From assembly GCA_037178975.1 (NCBI GenBank), contig JASJZH010000004.1:2480001-2544000 (forward strand): a stretch of DNA of 64,000 nt. Reading direction: 5' to 3'. Shown in pieces: positions 1-9,952 of this stretch. The stretch comes from Oscheius tipulae. Taxonomy: Eukaryota; Nematoda; Chromadorea; Rhabditida; Rhabditidae. Made by a program: the position numbers and the translations under genes. Within the stretch, counting starts at the first letter, position 1. Each line of letters begins with the position of its first letter. The notes under the pieces are model-generated. The model saw nothing but the letters and a program-made list of their open reading frames with translations. It was not told where the DNA came from and searched no databases.

Positions 1-3000
1 CGAAAATTCAGCATCGGGTCTGTGCAGCCACCGACTCCAGCCTCAACAAGAGAACATTCAACAGCCATGGAGCCTGATCGACCTCCTCTGGAAGGAGAGC
101 GACTCTTCAAGCCGATGTCCGAGTGCCAACTGTTCTCACAAGTCGAGACGGCGGATATCAAGCTCAGTCATTCGGACAGCAGCCTATTTGGTAGTCATTG
201 TTGTCTACATTATACCAATGGACTCCCAGAACACGCGGCTGGATCCGGAAGGAGCAATGTCCGACTGAGAGAGGGTCGTCTCGACCAGCATTACGCACAG
301 AAGGAGAAACATCGGAGGAGTGCCCAGGAATCCAAAGCGTGAGTTTTACCGTTCACTTACCCTTTTCCAGCTCTGACTGACAGTCAGTTTCAGTAAATTT
401 CTGTTTGAATTAATGAATGCACTCGACCACCCCTACTTACTGAGCTCCGGTCTCTCGGACCTACCCCTCTTGGGTCCCCCGACCAATTCAGTTTATCGAA
501 ATCTGCCTACACTAACACCGGCCATCGAGGCACCTCCCGCTGACAGAGAGAACAAGTGAGAATCCGGTAGACGTCTCTGAACCAGCTGTCGTCTGTCTGT
601 CTCTCTCTCTCCGCTTGAACGTCTTTCACAGCTCCCTCAGTTCCACCCAAATCTTTTCTGTTTCCTAGACTTCCTCTGCTTCTGAACAAGAAAGCCTTTT
701 CAGAGGCGAGAACTTCGTGGTGGGAGGTTCTCTGATAGCCGAGGTTCTTCTTTTGAATGCGAGTGTTCTTGGGATGGCCGGGGCGACGTGTGTCTCTCCC
801 CTGGACACCTATAAAGAGGCCAAAGTCATGAACAACTACTTTGGAATCGGTCTGGATGCCAAGATTGCTCTGGACTTTCACAATAAGAGAGAAGGGTCTG
901 AGAAGGTTGGTCTTCATTGTTTTATCCACAAAATCAGTTACAGACTCGAAGCAGATCGAAACTCTTCCTCTGGTACGGGATGCTCGGTGGAAGAGAGCTA
1001 ATGCACAGAACATACCGTAACCTGGACCAGAGGATACGTCTGGAATGTGACGGAGTACCCATCGATTTGCCCTCACTCCAAGGCATTGTCATTCTGAACA
1101 TTCCCTCGTATTCCGGCGGTGCCAACTTCTGGGGAACGACGAAGGAAGAGGGTTTCGTGGCTCAGAGTTTCGATGACAAACTGCTGGAAGTAGTCGCCCT
1201 TTTCGGAGTGATGCATGTGGCAACGAGTCGAGTGCCGAATGTGGTGCGACTACAAAACCACAGGATAGCTCAGTGTAGACATGTTCGTATCGTCGTCCTA
1301 GGAAACGAACCTATTCCCGTTCAGGTCAGTTATCCTAAATTTCTATCTGCTCGTTAGAATGTCTGTAAAGAAGCCTGTAACGTTGAAGTAGAAGTTTACA
1401 AGTGTCCGGGTTTTTTTCCGGTTGTCCGGTTCAAAAACTTCACAAACATATCTGGGAGGCACAGGAAAATATAATGACCTGGTGAGACAGACGGTTTAAG
1501 ATGATCACCCTTTAAAGAATCAAAAAGAACATGCTGAAAGTGGCCAAATGACGGGCATATTAGCTGGCAGCTCTCTCTTACAGTACCCTGTTTAGGTCGA
1601 CGGCGAGCCATGGATGCAGCCACCAGGTATCCTCCAGATTGTACACAAGAACAGAGCTCAACTCTTGGTCAGGGACCCGGTGAGTCAAGAGTATCAGATC
1701 AACAATGAAATCTTTTAGGCCTTCAACGCCGCTCTGAAGAAATGGGAAGAGCAGAAAGAACGCTCGACAGCTCCATCGACCCCGACAGCCATCGGAATAA
1801 CCTTTGCCCGTCGAGCTGGGGAGTTCCTTCGTCTGGTCGAGAGCGAAATACCTAATCTCGGAGTGACTTCGGCCTTCCTGGAAGCCATGGACATGGCTAC
1901 AAATTCACTGCGAACAGCTGACCAGTCGGTTAGCTTAGCCTTGTCAAAACACTGAAGAAATCCGATATTCAGAGCTGTCTCGACGCGGCCAATTACGACG
2001 AGAGATCCTCGCGGGAGGAAGTACTAGCCGCAGTTGAACAGGTCGTCGACCTGCTGGAATTGCACTTTGGATGGCCCGAGAACAAGGTCCCGGCGAATCA
2101 GCCACGTCTCGGACCGGCACCATTCTTCAGCTTTGAGATCCATGTTTGACACTGTTCACATCTTTACACAATCTAAATTTAGGGAGCTGAACCCGATCAA
2201 TGGCGTTACGTGATCAGTTGTATCCGCCAGGAGATCAGTCGTGAAGAAGCCTCTCTTCGCGAACTTTGCCAGTCTCTGCCTCCTTCCAGCAAGAAACGGG
2301 GTCGCTTTTCTACATGGATATCCCGACAATGGAGAAGGAGAGGACGACAGCCAGGCGACTCGGTCTCGGGCTGGACTCTGGATGAAGTTTCCTCTTGGCT
2401 TGGATCTCTTGGTCTCTCGGAATATTCCGAACAGTTTAAGGCTAACGATGTCCGAGGAGCCGAGCTCCTGCACCTCGAGAAGGCAGATCTCAATGATCTC
2501 GGAGTTAGCAAAATTGGACATATCAAGCGGTTACAGGTGGGAAAAAAAGAACAGATTTACCATTCCTTGTCCTTTCTGTCGCTAGAGAACAGTGATCACA
2601 CGCCCGACAGACAGTTCTTGATCCTAGCTAACTGAGAGACAGAATGAGAGTCATTGTAGCTGACGATTGGTAGTGGAAGAGGCACAGAGAACTCTCTAGT
2701 CACTCATGCAGTAACATAACAGTCAATACAGTGAGACAGTCACAATCATTACTTGGAAACCGTTCATGATTCTGTCAGATATGTAGTCAGAACAAAGAGA
2801 TAAAGTTCACTGAACAAGACAGAACCTTGCAATTCGAAGATCTGTACTCCCAAGATTCATCCAATCCCTTTCAGACAGCGATAAACGATCTGCTGGAAGC
2901 CGAGAAACAACGTCGTCGATCAGGACGCAAGGGTGTCTCTCTCTCCGTCGAACGCAACTCCATGTCGGTTCCTTCCATCGAGCCGCCCAGTCTCAGTAGT

Positions 3001-3006
3001 CTCTAA
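1..3006 (+). CDS. Type II diacylglycerol kinase (delta/eta type), 3' part
   Basis: Phosphorylates diacylglycerol to phosphatidic acid, ending DAG signalling at membranes. The gene begins upstream of the window. Clear exons are 704-905, 944-1324, 1596-1679, 1719-1928, 1958-2143, 2183-2536 and 2875-3006; 1-338 is coding, but its splicing up to 703 is uncertain. Hallmarks of the accessory half of the catalytic domain are visible: [13 protein letters not shown], then [20 protein letters not shown] and [11 protein letters not shown]. The conserved [11 protein letters not shown] follows, and [12 protein letters not shown] domain closes the protein ([20 protein letters not shown] to [15 protein letters not shown]), as in DGK delta and eta, where it drives oligomerisation. 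The catalytic-domain N half and the C1 and PH domains would lie upstream. Family assignment is very secure; delta versus eta cannot be decided, and nematodes usually have one such gene. Confidence 0.93.
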
Positions 3007-3392
3007 TTCCTTCCACTTTTCCTCATCCTCGCACCGCCAGTAACTGATAATCAGTACCTCCTCTAGTTCCCCTCACAGCTCAAGACAGAACCAGCGCCTT
3101 TCTCTATTTATTGTCAAATTTCTATCCACCCTCTCTTTCCTTCTCCCCCAAATCCTCAGTCTAGTCCGTGTCTACCTTGTCCAAAATGTGGCTTTTGAAG
3201 CATGTGCCTCACTGTCTTATGTTTTATAGCTTTTTATTTCTCTCGTTTTCTATACACCAGCACTCGTTATTCATGGGAATCTCTCCAGTTCACTTCCTTC
3301 AGTTTCCTTCTTCTTTTTGCAATTACAAACTAACAGGTTCGGATAAAGTATGTATATCTTTACTTTCTGTTTTACCCGAGAAAGATAAGAGG
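3007..3392. other. Convergent 3' intergenic region
   Basis: Pyrimidine-rich sequence between the diacylglycerol kinase stop and the stop of the minus-strand gene at 3393. The short open frames here have no recognisable content, and I see no RNA gene or repeat. It presumably holds the two 3' UTRs. Confidence 0.5.
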
Positions 3393-5577
3393 TTAGCGAA
3401 AAGAGTAGCGTTGAAGACGGACATGATCTCGACTTGGGATGGCCAAAAGACCTCCGAGAGCCGTGAGTCCGGTCACGGAAGATGCTGCACCAGCAACTGC
3501 TACAGGTTTCATTGCTGTCCATCGGATGGTGTCGACCAGCGCAATCACTCCGTAGTTGGCCACAAACAGTCGCCCAGCCTCATCCTTGGCCAAGGAGACT
3601 GGACGCTCACAGATGGCCATTTTCCGTCGGTCGACCACCTGAGACTCACGAATCGACAGCTGAATCACGTAGTTCCGTCTAGCTGAAAGTGTTTTTCTAC
3701 AGAAGAGGTGATGTTGTAAGGTACCTTCCAGAATGAGAATCTGTTGAATGGGTCCGACTGTGGCAAAGGCAACAATGTCCACATAAGATTCAGATTGTTT
3801 GAAGTCCAGTTCTGACCATTGACCAACGGGGCTCAATTCGTAGAGGGACGAGAAGGTCTGAAAGGAAACGAGTGATGAATGGACAAAGAGACTGATACAA
3901 ACTCCTTGTGGACAGGGTCGTTTCAAAGTCGTTGGTTTCCGTTCCCTTTTTAGAAGCTTAAAAAGGTGTTCATAGTATTGTCTGTGAGAACAAACTACGA
4001 CAGTACACTTCAAAGGACTTCAAATCACATCAAATGATGGGAGCACTGAATAAGTATGTCTTTTTTTTAAATGTATTGGTCTGACTAGAGAAAAACCAAA
4101 AGACGCCTAAGATCCGAAATTATTGTCCGTAAAAGATTGGGACCATGATGTTAATCTGTCCCCTTAGCTCAGCAGGTAAAATGAGCAGCAAAGAGTCGTT
4201 AATTCAAAACTACAGAATCGGGGTAAAATTTTTTCTTGGACTCTTAAGAGAAACCTCAGACAAATCAATCCGTCAAACAGTCTGATTTTCCTTTACCGGG
4301 AATTTTCAGGCTCGTATACATCCTTTGATTGTGAGCACTGTACTGCATCAAAAGGCACTGTTGTTCAAGCACGTCAATTGACAGTCACTCTTCCTGGTCA
4401 GGCTCTCATAACTCACATTTCCGCATGCAGCCAGATAGATGCAATCCGTATGGGCGATGCTGATCTTGTCTCGTTCAACATGTCTGTCTGTCAACCATTT
4501 CGGGCCTTCAATTCGGGCCACATAGTCCAAACCAGCTGTCAGTTTGATTATATGTCGGCCAGCATCAGCAAAGTCTGTTAGGAACTGAAATGGGTTGATA
4601 GTTGCTAGACATTGGGCCTACCAAAATGTGTTCCTTGTGGTAGATCGGAGAGCGGACGTTCTTCCATTCTGGCTTGTTCACCTAGAGTCTCATTAGTCTT
4701 CTCGTTATAAAATTCTACCGTTTTCAAGACCTGCCCCTCGAAATTGAAGAGAACGAGTCCAGCCGATTCATCAGCCACTAGAACATTTCCCCCGGGCAGA
4801 AGAGCCACACCGGCCACATTTTTCAGCTGACCAATTCCAACTGTCACCGCGTCCACATTCGAAGGGAGTGGGCATGGAAGTTCCCGTTCCACAGCTGGAA
4901 TTTGCGGGACCTGTGCTTCATCTTCTATCGTTTTTGACTGTCGGAGAGCGGCAATACTGAAGTTTTCAATTTTCTTGGAAACAAAAAACGATCAACTCTT
5001 CCTGAATTGTCTTGTTGTTGTCCTCAATCTTCTCTGCCTTCTCCTGCATGTCATCCAGTAGTGTTTTGGTTTCGGCCGTTACGGCTGCCAGCTGTCGGGC
5101 ACACTCGCCTAAACAAGTCTGCGGGTCTTCTCGTTCGTGTTGTACGTTTTCCTGTTTTGTTTTAGGCGGATACCACTCTTTTCTTGCGGAGAAACTTGGC
5201 CAGTATATCTATTGGTTTTATGGTAAACGCCCAAGTCTCGTCCTATTTCCTAATAGTGTCCTCAGAAATCGAATAACCATGACAAAAAAAGCTTGTAAAC
5301 AAGTAAGAATCTGGCACAACCGCTGGTTCAATTCTGACAAATGCTGAAACTATGGCGCTTTCTTCGGCTCGTTATCCGCGTTATTTCTGGGACAAATAAG
5401 AGCTGAAACTTGTGAAAACTGGGTGAAAAAAAAAACGTCTTGTAAGCATGGACTAAAGTAGGGAAGAGTGATTATTGAGATTCAAAGCTCTGAAACTCAT
5501 TGCCACTTACTGATATCAAGAGTCTTCGATTCGTCCTCCTCTTCCCGAATCCATTCTATCTCGTCATCATCGGCCAT
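3393..5577 (-). CDS. Coiled-coil plus beta-propeller (NHL-like) protein, uncharacterised
   Basis: Not recognised as a named gene. ATG at 5577 directly abuts a TTCAG acceptor; the stop is at 3393-3395. Exon 1 (5577-5511) is very acidic (starts MADDDEIEWIREEEDES). A later exon around 5010-5200 has coiled-coil character (TKTLLDDMQEKAEKIEDNNK). From about 4900 down, the product shows repeating strand-turn patterns like NHL or WD propellers (NVAGVALLPGGNVLVADESA; later LAKDEAGRLFVANYGVI). Coiled coil followed by propeller recalls TRIM-NHL proteins, but no RING or B-box cysteines are visible. Introns include one of 33 nt near 4965-4997 and one of about 555 nt (3861-4416) that contains a tRNA-like sequence. 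The 264-bp gap from the GLE1-like stop suggests downstream position in an operon. Confidence 0.65.
4159..4224 (+). pseudogene. Degenerate tRNA-like sequence in an intron
   Basis: The segment has a CCCC...GGGG terminal pairing and a perfect four-base D stem (GCTC/GAGC) around a D loop containing AGCAGGTA. The anticodon stem does not pair well and the T-arm box (AATTCAAAACTA) is decayed. It lies in an intron of the gene at 3393-5577, on the opposite strand. It is best read as a tRNA pseudogene or tRNA-derived repeat, not a working tRNA. Confidence 0.3.
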
Positions 5578-5580
5578 CTG
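5578..5580 (-). other. Candidate spliced-leader acceptor abutting ATG 5577
   Basis: On the minus strand GATTGATTCAGTCCAAGATTCAG ends at the ATG; an AATAAA-like signal lies about 70 bp upstream, the arrangement of an operon intercistronic region. Confidence 0.55.
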
Positions 5581-5840
5581 AATCTTGGACTGAATCAATC
5601 GAAAATACAAAAAAGATGCGTGGGAGAGAGAGAAGGTGTGGGCATTTTATTGATGCCGAGGTCCATGAGCTGCCCCCGGCAACATGGCCGAAATGCGGAG
5701 GCTGGCTGGCAGAGACGGTGTAACAAGCCCTCATGTGCCCCGGGACTAAATACTAATTGAAAAAGGCTGGGTGCGTGCAGTAACCGTTCATTATGAGCAT
5801 CGGCAAGAGAGATAGAGACAGAATCTCGTTATACGAAATT

Positions 5841-7986
5841 TCACAAGTTTTCCAATCGGCTGCGTAGAACCGTGATATAGCGTGCTTCGTCAGCTTCCTC
5901 GCTCAGCTTCGACGAGAGAAGATTCGTCTCGAGCAGCGGCATGAGCTGGTTCTGTATAGTACTGACGAGTTTCGGCCACTGTCGCGGATAGACCGTTTTC
6001 ATTTTATCGGAACAGATCTGAATTTTTTTTACTCTTTAACTAGACAATACACTAACCTCAATAAAAGCTATAACCAAGAATAGGGTGGAGAAAATACAGG
6101 GCGGAGAGTTCAGAATAAAGGCGGCCGTCTTCCACAAGTTGCTCATTGTGAGTCGGGATTTTCCGCTTTCCTCTCCTAAAACTTATTGACTGTGAGAAAT
6201 GTGACAAAAACCGTACCTTCGTTGACAAGATGCAGGGCGAAGAAAAGCTTGATGACGCTCTGTTCCTTTCCGTAAGCCAGGGTCTTCCGTCCCGGGTCGG
6301 ACAAGATGCTTTTAACGAATTTGGTGCTGATATGGTCGTCAAAAGCCAACAGTGCACTGCTGTAGAAGAGATGTCCGAAGAGGACAGACTCGAAAGTGCT
6401 GTTTTTCTGGCAGATTCCGCGGAGAATACTTCCCATGACGAAGACCAGGTTGTCATCCTTGTCCACAACGCTCTAAATATCATTTTGATTCAAAAAAATG
6501 AAGAAAAGATTGACCAGACTGTACTTGATAAGTGTGTCGTAGGTGTAAGCTACGGCTCCTTCGTCCAGAACTTGAAGCTTCGATTGTCCATTGTAGCTGT
6601 CGACGACTTTTCCGCCCATCAGGCTGGCCAGGAAGACGATAGTTGGAGTCAGCTCGGCCGCAGTCGCGTGCTTCTTGCTACATACACTCAACTTCTCGTT
6701 TATCGTACGTTTTATGGCTCCGCGTAGATTTGTCTAAAGGGAACTTGTGTTGAAAACAAGGTAACTACAAACATCTCCGGATTTCTCGAATCGATCCTTG
6801 GCAATGTCGTTGTCCTCCTTCCTGTCCAAATCCGCACTGTAGTGCATGACCAGGTTGTTAAATGGAGACTTTGAGACAGGACTCTCGGGTCTTGAAATTA
6901 CCGGAGCAGGAGTTGGTGGCTTCACTGGCGACGGTACACAAATTTCAAAGGTTGACTCAGGAATCGGGACGAGTTTCGCGGGCGTTGAAGTTTTAAGGAT
7001 GGGTGTCTGCTCGAAGAGAGGAGCGCCTGCAGGAGAATATTCAAGATTTTTTTATACAACTACTTTTGACTGCTGGAGACGGTTTTGTGAAAGCAGTTGG
7101 AGGTGGCTGGGTCGTTTGCTTGGCCGGAGCCTGGAACTGCTGAGAGAATCTGAAACTGGCATGTTTGCACTTGAAAAACCAAACGGACGTTTTGGCAACT
7201 GGAGTTGAAGTGACCGTAGTCACGCCGAAAGATGGTCGAGTACCAGCATACGCGTCTAATGTAGATAGCTTCGGTGTGGCCTCTTTCTCTCCAGTTTCAG
7301 TATTCCCGGCCAGCATGCTAAATTGGTATTTGTTGAGTAAATGAAGCAAGTCTACCTTGTGGAAAAGAGAGATTTGGCTGTGGAGTTGAAGGTGGTCGAA
7401 AGATCGAGAGTAGAATCCCACGAGGTGTCCAACTTCTCCCTACAAATCATATTTTCTGAGATAAGAGGCAACATACTTGGAGACTTCTCCGACAGGACTT
7501 CCAACCATCTCGTGAATGGAGATGTCAGCCGTAGAGCTTGGATGATGGTATTCCTCGAGCCAGACCTTGCTCTGATCTAGTTTATTCGTTGTCGGGACGT
7601 CAACTATTATCTTCTGAAATAGACTTTTTGATTATGGGCAAAAATCAACGTGCCTTCGGTTTGGGCTTGAAAGAGTCAGCGTGTTCTTGCTTCTTCCGCT
7701 GGAAGTTCATCAACGCCTCGGAGCGGGCCTTATCCTCAATTTCCTTCTCCTCTTTTCTTCTCTCCTCATTTTTGGCAGATATCCGAGCGAATCTAGGAAC
7801 CAGTCATTAGAAACCACGAACAAAACTATATACTTTTTGCGCCTGAAGACGTCCAAAGAGTTATAGAGCCAATTTCTGATCCAGTGGCTGTGGCTAGTCG
7901 ATTCTTGTGAAGATGCGTCCTCGTCATTGTACGCAAACCTGGAAAAAGGTCTGTTCACAGAAAACCACTCTTGCTTACGTAGGCAT
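5841..7986 (-). CDS. GLE1-like nuclear pore mRNA-export factor
   Basis: Family role: GLE1 binds inositol hexakisphosphate and activates the DEAD-box helicase DBP5 at the cytoplasmic face of nuclear pores. The first ATG giving an open spliced frame is at 7986 (exon 7986-7979, MPT, joined to FAYNDEDASS); a TTTTTCAG acceptor lies about 40 nt upstream (8025-8027). After an acidic, serine-rich N terminus comes a charged coiled coil (EERREKKEIEDKARSE), then a proline/serine/threonine-rich linker. The C-terminal 230 residues are alpha-helical and follow the GLE1 pattern: FLASLMGG, GSILRGICQKNSTFESVLF, later EQSVIKLFFALHLV and a final helix set ending at the stop 5841-5843. Residue-level identity to known GLE1 is modest, so this call rests on order and spacing. 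An alternative is another HEAT/ARM-like export protein. It sits between MPI and the coiled-coil gene on the same strand. Confidence 0.45.
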
Positions 7987-8209
7987 TTTTGGGCAGCATA
8001 TACAGGATGACTGTTTTACTTTTTCTGAAAAATCGCTAATGCTAATAGCAAACACACGATAAAAACGATACAAAATGCTTCAACTTGCGAACAGAATGAA
8101 GATGGCTAAAGGAAAATAATTTATTTAAAACCGGTTTATCAATAATCGGACCCTAAAAGACAAGGACTGGCACCCTGAACACCGGGAAAAAACTACAACT
8201 TTGTACTAT

Positions 8210-9702
8210 CTAAAGCTCACTCAAGTTGGGCAAAATTTGGCTAGGATAAAGCGTCTCAAAAGTTTTCTGGACTTTGGCTGCCAGCTGCTGCATTCTCGGA
8301 CTTTCCCAGACTTCCGATGGTTTCTCAGAGTTTGGAACAAGGGCGCTATACGCAAGGAAGTTCGGGTTGGCAAGGAGAACGGCTTCTGACGAGGTCGGCT
8401 TCAAGATGACGTCACCGGCTTTGACAGAAATATCGTCGTGTTCTCCGTCCTGGACGAAGGTGCCACTTCCTCGCAGTACGACCCAAATCGAGTTGGTTCC
8501 CGTAGCTGGATGGTAGACATACGCCGATTCTTTATGTGCTGACAAAGCGGGCTGAAAAATGATTTGACGAGAGAAGGCGACAGAGCAAACCTCCCACTTT
8601 CTGATCATAAACTCATTCTGGCCGACGATGGCATATAGACGACGGGCCGAGTCGTGGACGGGTTCAACAGCTGGATTAACAAACGGCGGAGCACCCATCG
8701 ACCAGTTCATGGCACTGCAAAGCGTGTCGACATCCTTGAATTTAGGCGTGAGGCCGGCACGAATGGTATTATCCGAACAGGCCATGCACTCCATGCAGTC
8801 GCCAAAAAGATATGCATGGGGAACATTGGCTCCAAGATATACGGATTCTCCAGGCTTCAAGACCAGATGATTTAAAAATAAGGGCGCTAAAACTCCGACA
8901 TCGCCTCCGGGAAATTGGCCATTCAGTCGGATCATCAACTTTTCCAAATCTGATTGCTCTCCTAGATCTTGTTTGATGAGGAAAAAAACAATCCTACCTT
9001 TGCTCGAGATCCTAGCAATAATCGATTGTACACAAGCCGAGATCTCGGCTGGAGGACTTTTCCAAATGCTTGAAAACTTTTCGCTCAGCTCTTGCTCTTT
9101 GTTCTCGTTTGGATGATCTCCGGAGAGCTTTCTGACCTCGGGAAAGGCTGTAAGACATGATATTACTATCGAAAACAAAGTAAAAATACCTTTCAGGTTG
9201 GCTGAGATTTCTTCCCAGGGCGCAAATCCGCAAAGAACTTCAAACTCTGTGACGGCGATAGCCATTTCAGGCTTGTGATTGTTGTCCGGGTAGTTCTTTG
9301 GATCTCTGGCATGAAGTACTTCTGCTTGTTCTTTCGTCGGGTGTGTCTGAATAGAAAGGGCTTTTCTGACGGAGAGGCATTTGAACAGGAAGGGTAAGTC
9401 GTCTAAAACGGATATAGTTAGACAGAAGTGAATGCAAACTCACAACCATCATTCTCATTCTTCTGTAGAAAATCCTTCAACGAGCTCGCAACTTCTCCCG
9501 ACTTCTCGTTGTAGATGAAAGAAGGTCCATTTTGATGCGTTCCCATCCAGAGCTCGGCATAGGGTTTCTCGGGATTGAACTCGTTGCATTCCTTCTTCCG
9601 TCCATCGAAATGCTGCCCGGTGCGGACGATTGTTCCTACGGAGCTCTCCGCGCCTAGTTTACCCCACTCGTATTCTTGATGGCAGCACTTCAGACGCTGC
9701 AT
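8210..9702 (-). CDS. MPI: Mannose-6-phosphate isomerase (type I)
   Basis: Cytosolic zinc enzyme interconverting fructose-6-phosphate and mannose-6-phosphate; it supplies GDP-mannose for glycosylation. ATG at 9702 follows a TTTCAG acceptor by one base, and the stop is at 8210-8212. The signature motifs are present in order: YEWGKLG near residue 13, PYAELWMGTH, LSIQTHPTK (zinc Gln and His), HKPEMAIA (zinc Glu), FGAP-type loop as CGFAPWEE, NVPHAYL (zinc His) and DNTIRAGLTPKFKD (substrate Arg). The C-terminal cupin follows (ATGTNSIWVVLRGSGT). All metal ligands look intact, so the enzyme should be active. A likely AATAAA poly(A) signal lies about 95 bp before the trans-splice acceptor of the next minus-strand gene, a spacing typical of nematode operons. 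The 5' end faces GTF3C1 across about 250 bp. Confidence 0.96.
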
Positions 9703-9706
9703 GCTG

Positions 9707-9940
9707 AAATGTATTCTTTTTCGAAAAGTGTAAGAGCTGTGGGAAACACAGAACATTGGTGTAAACGTAATGGAAATGCACATCGAGCAAACCAACTGCA
9801 CAAATGTGGATACGCAAATTTGCGTTTTAAGCCATTTTGCACGTACAACATTTTCGTGTAAACAAGATGCTAAGGTTTTTCTTTTGCATCCTGCTCTTTA
9901 AGACATCTTTCTTAATTTCTCTTCTCGGAAAATAAAGCTA
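9707..9940. promoter_or_regulatory. Shared divergent upstream region of MPI and GTF3C1
   Basis: About 235 bp separate the probable trans-splice acceptors of two head-to-head genes. Any promoters must lie here or overlap the first exons. No canonical TATA box stands out; an AATAAAG string at 9930-9936 is more likely part of an outron. Function is inferred only from position. Confidence 0.4.
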
Positions 9941-9952
9941 TTTCAGGATAAA

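Noticed and set aside
507-1076. 189-residue minus-strand open frame
   Set aside because: It is antisense to secure diacylglycerol kinase exons and contains no recognisable domain.
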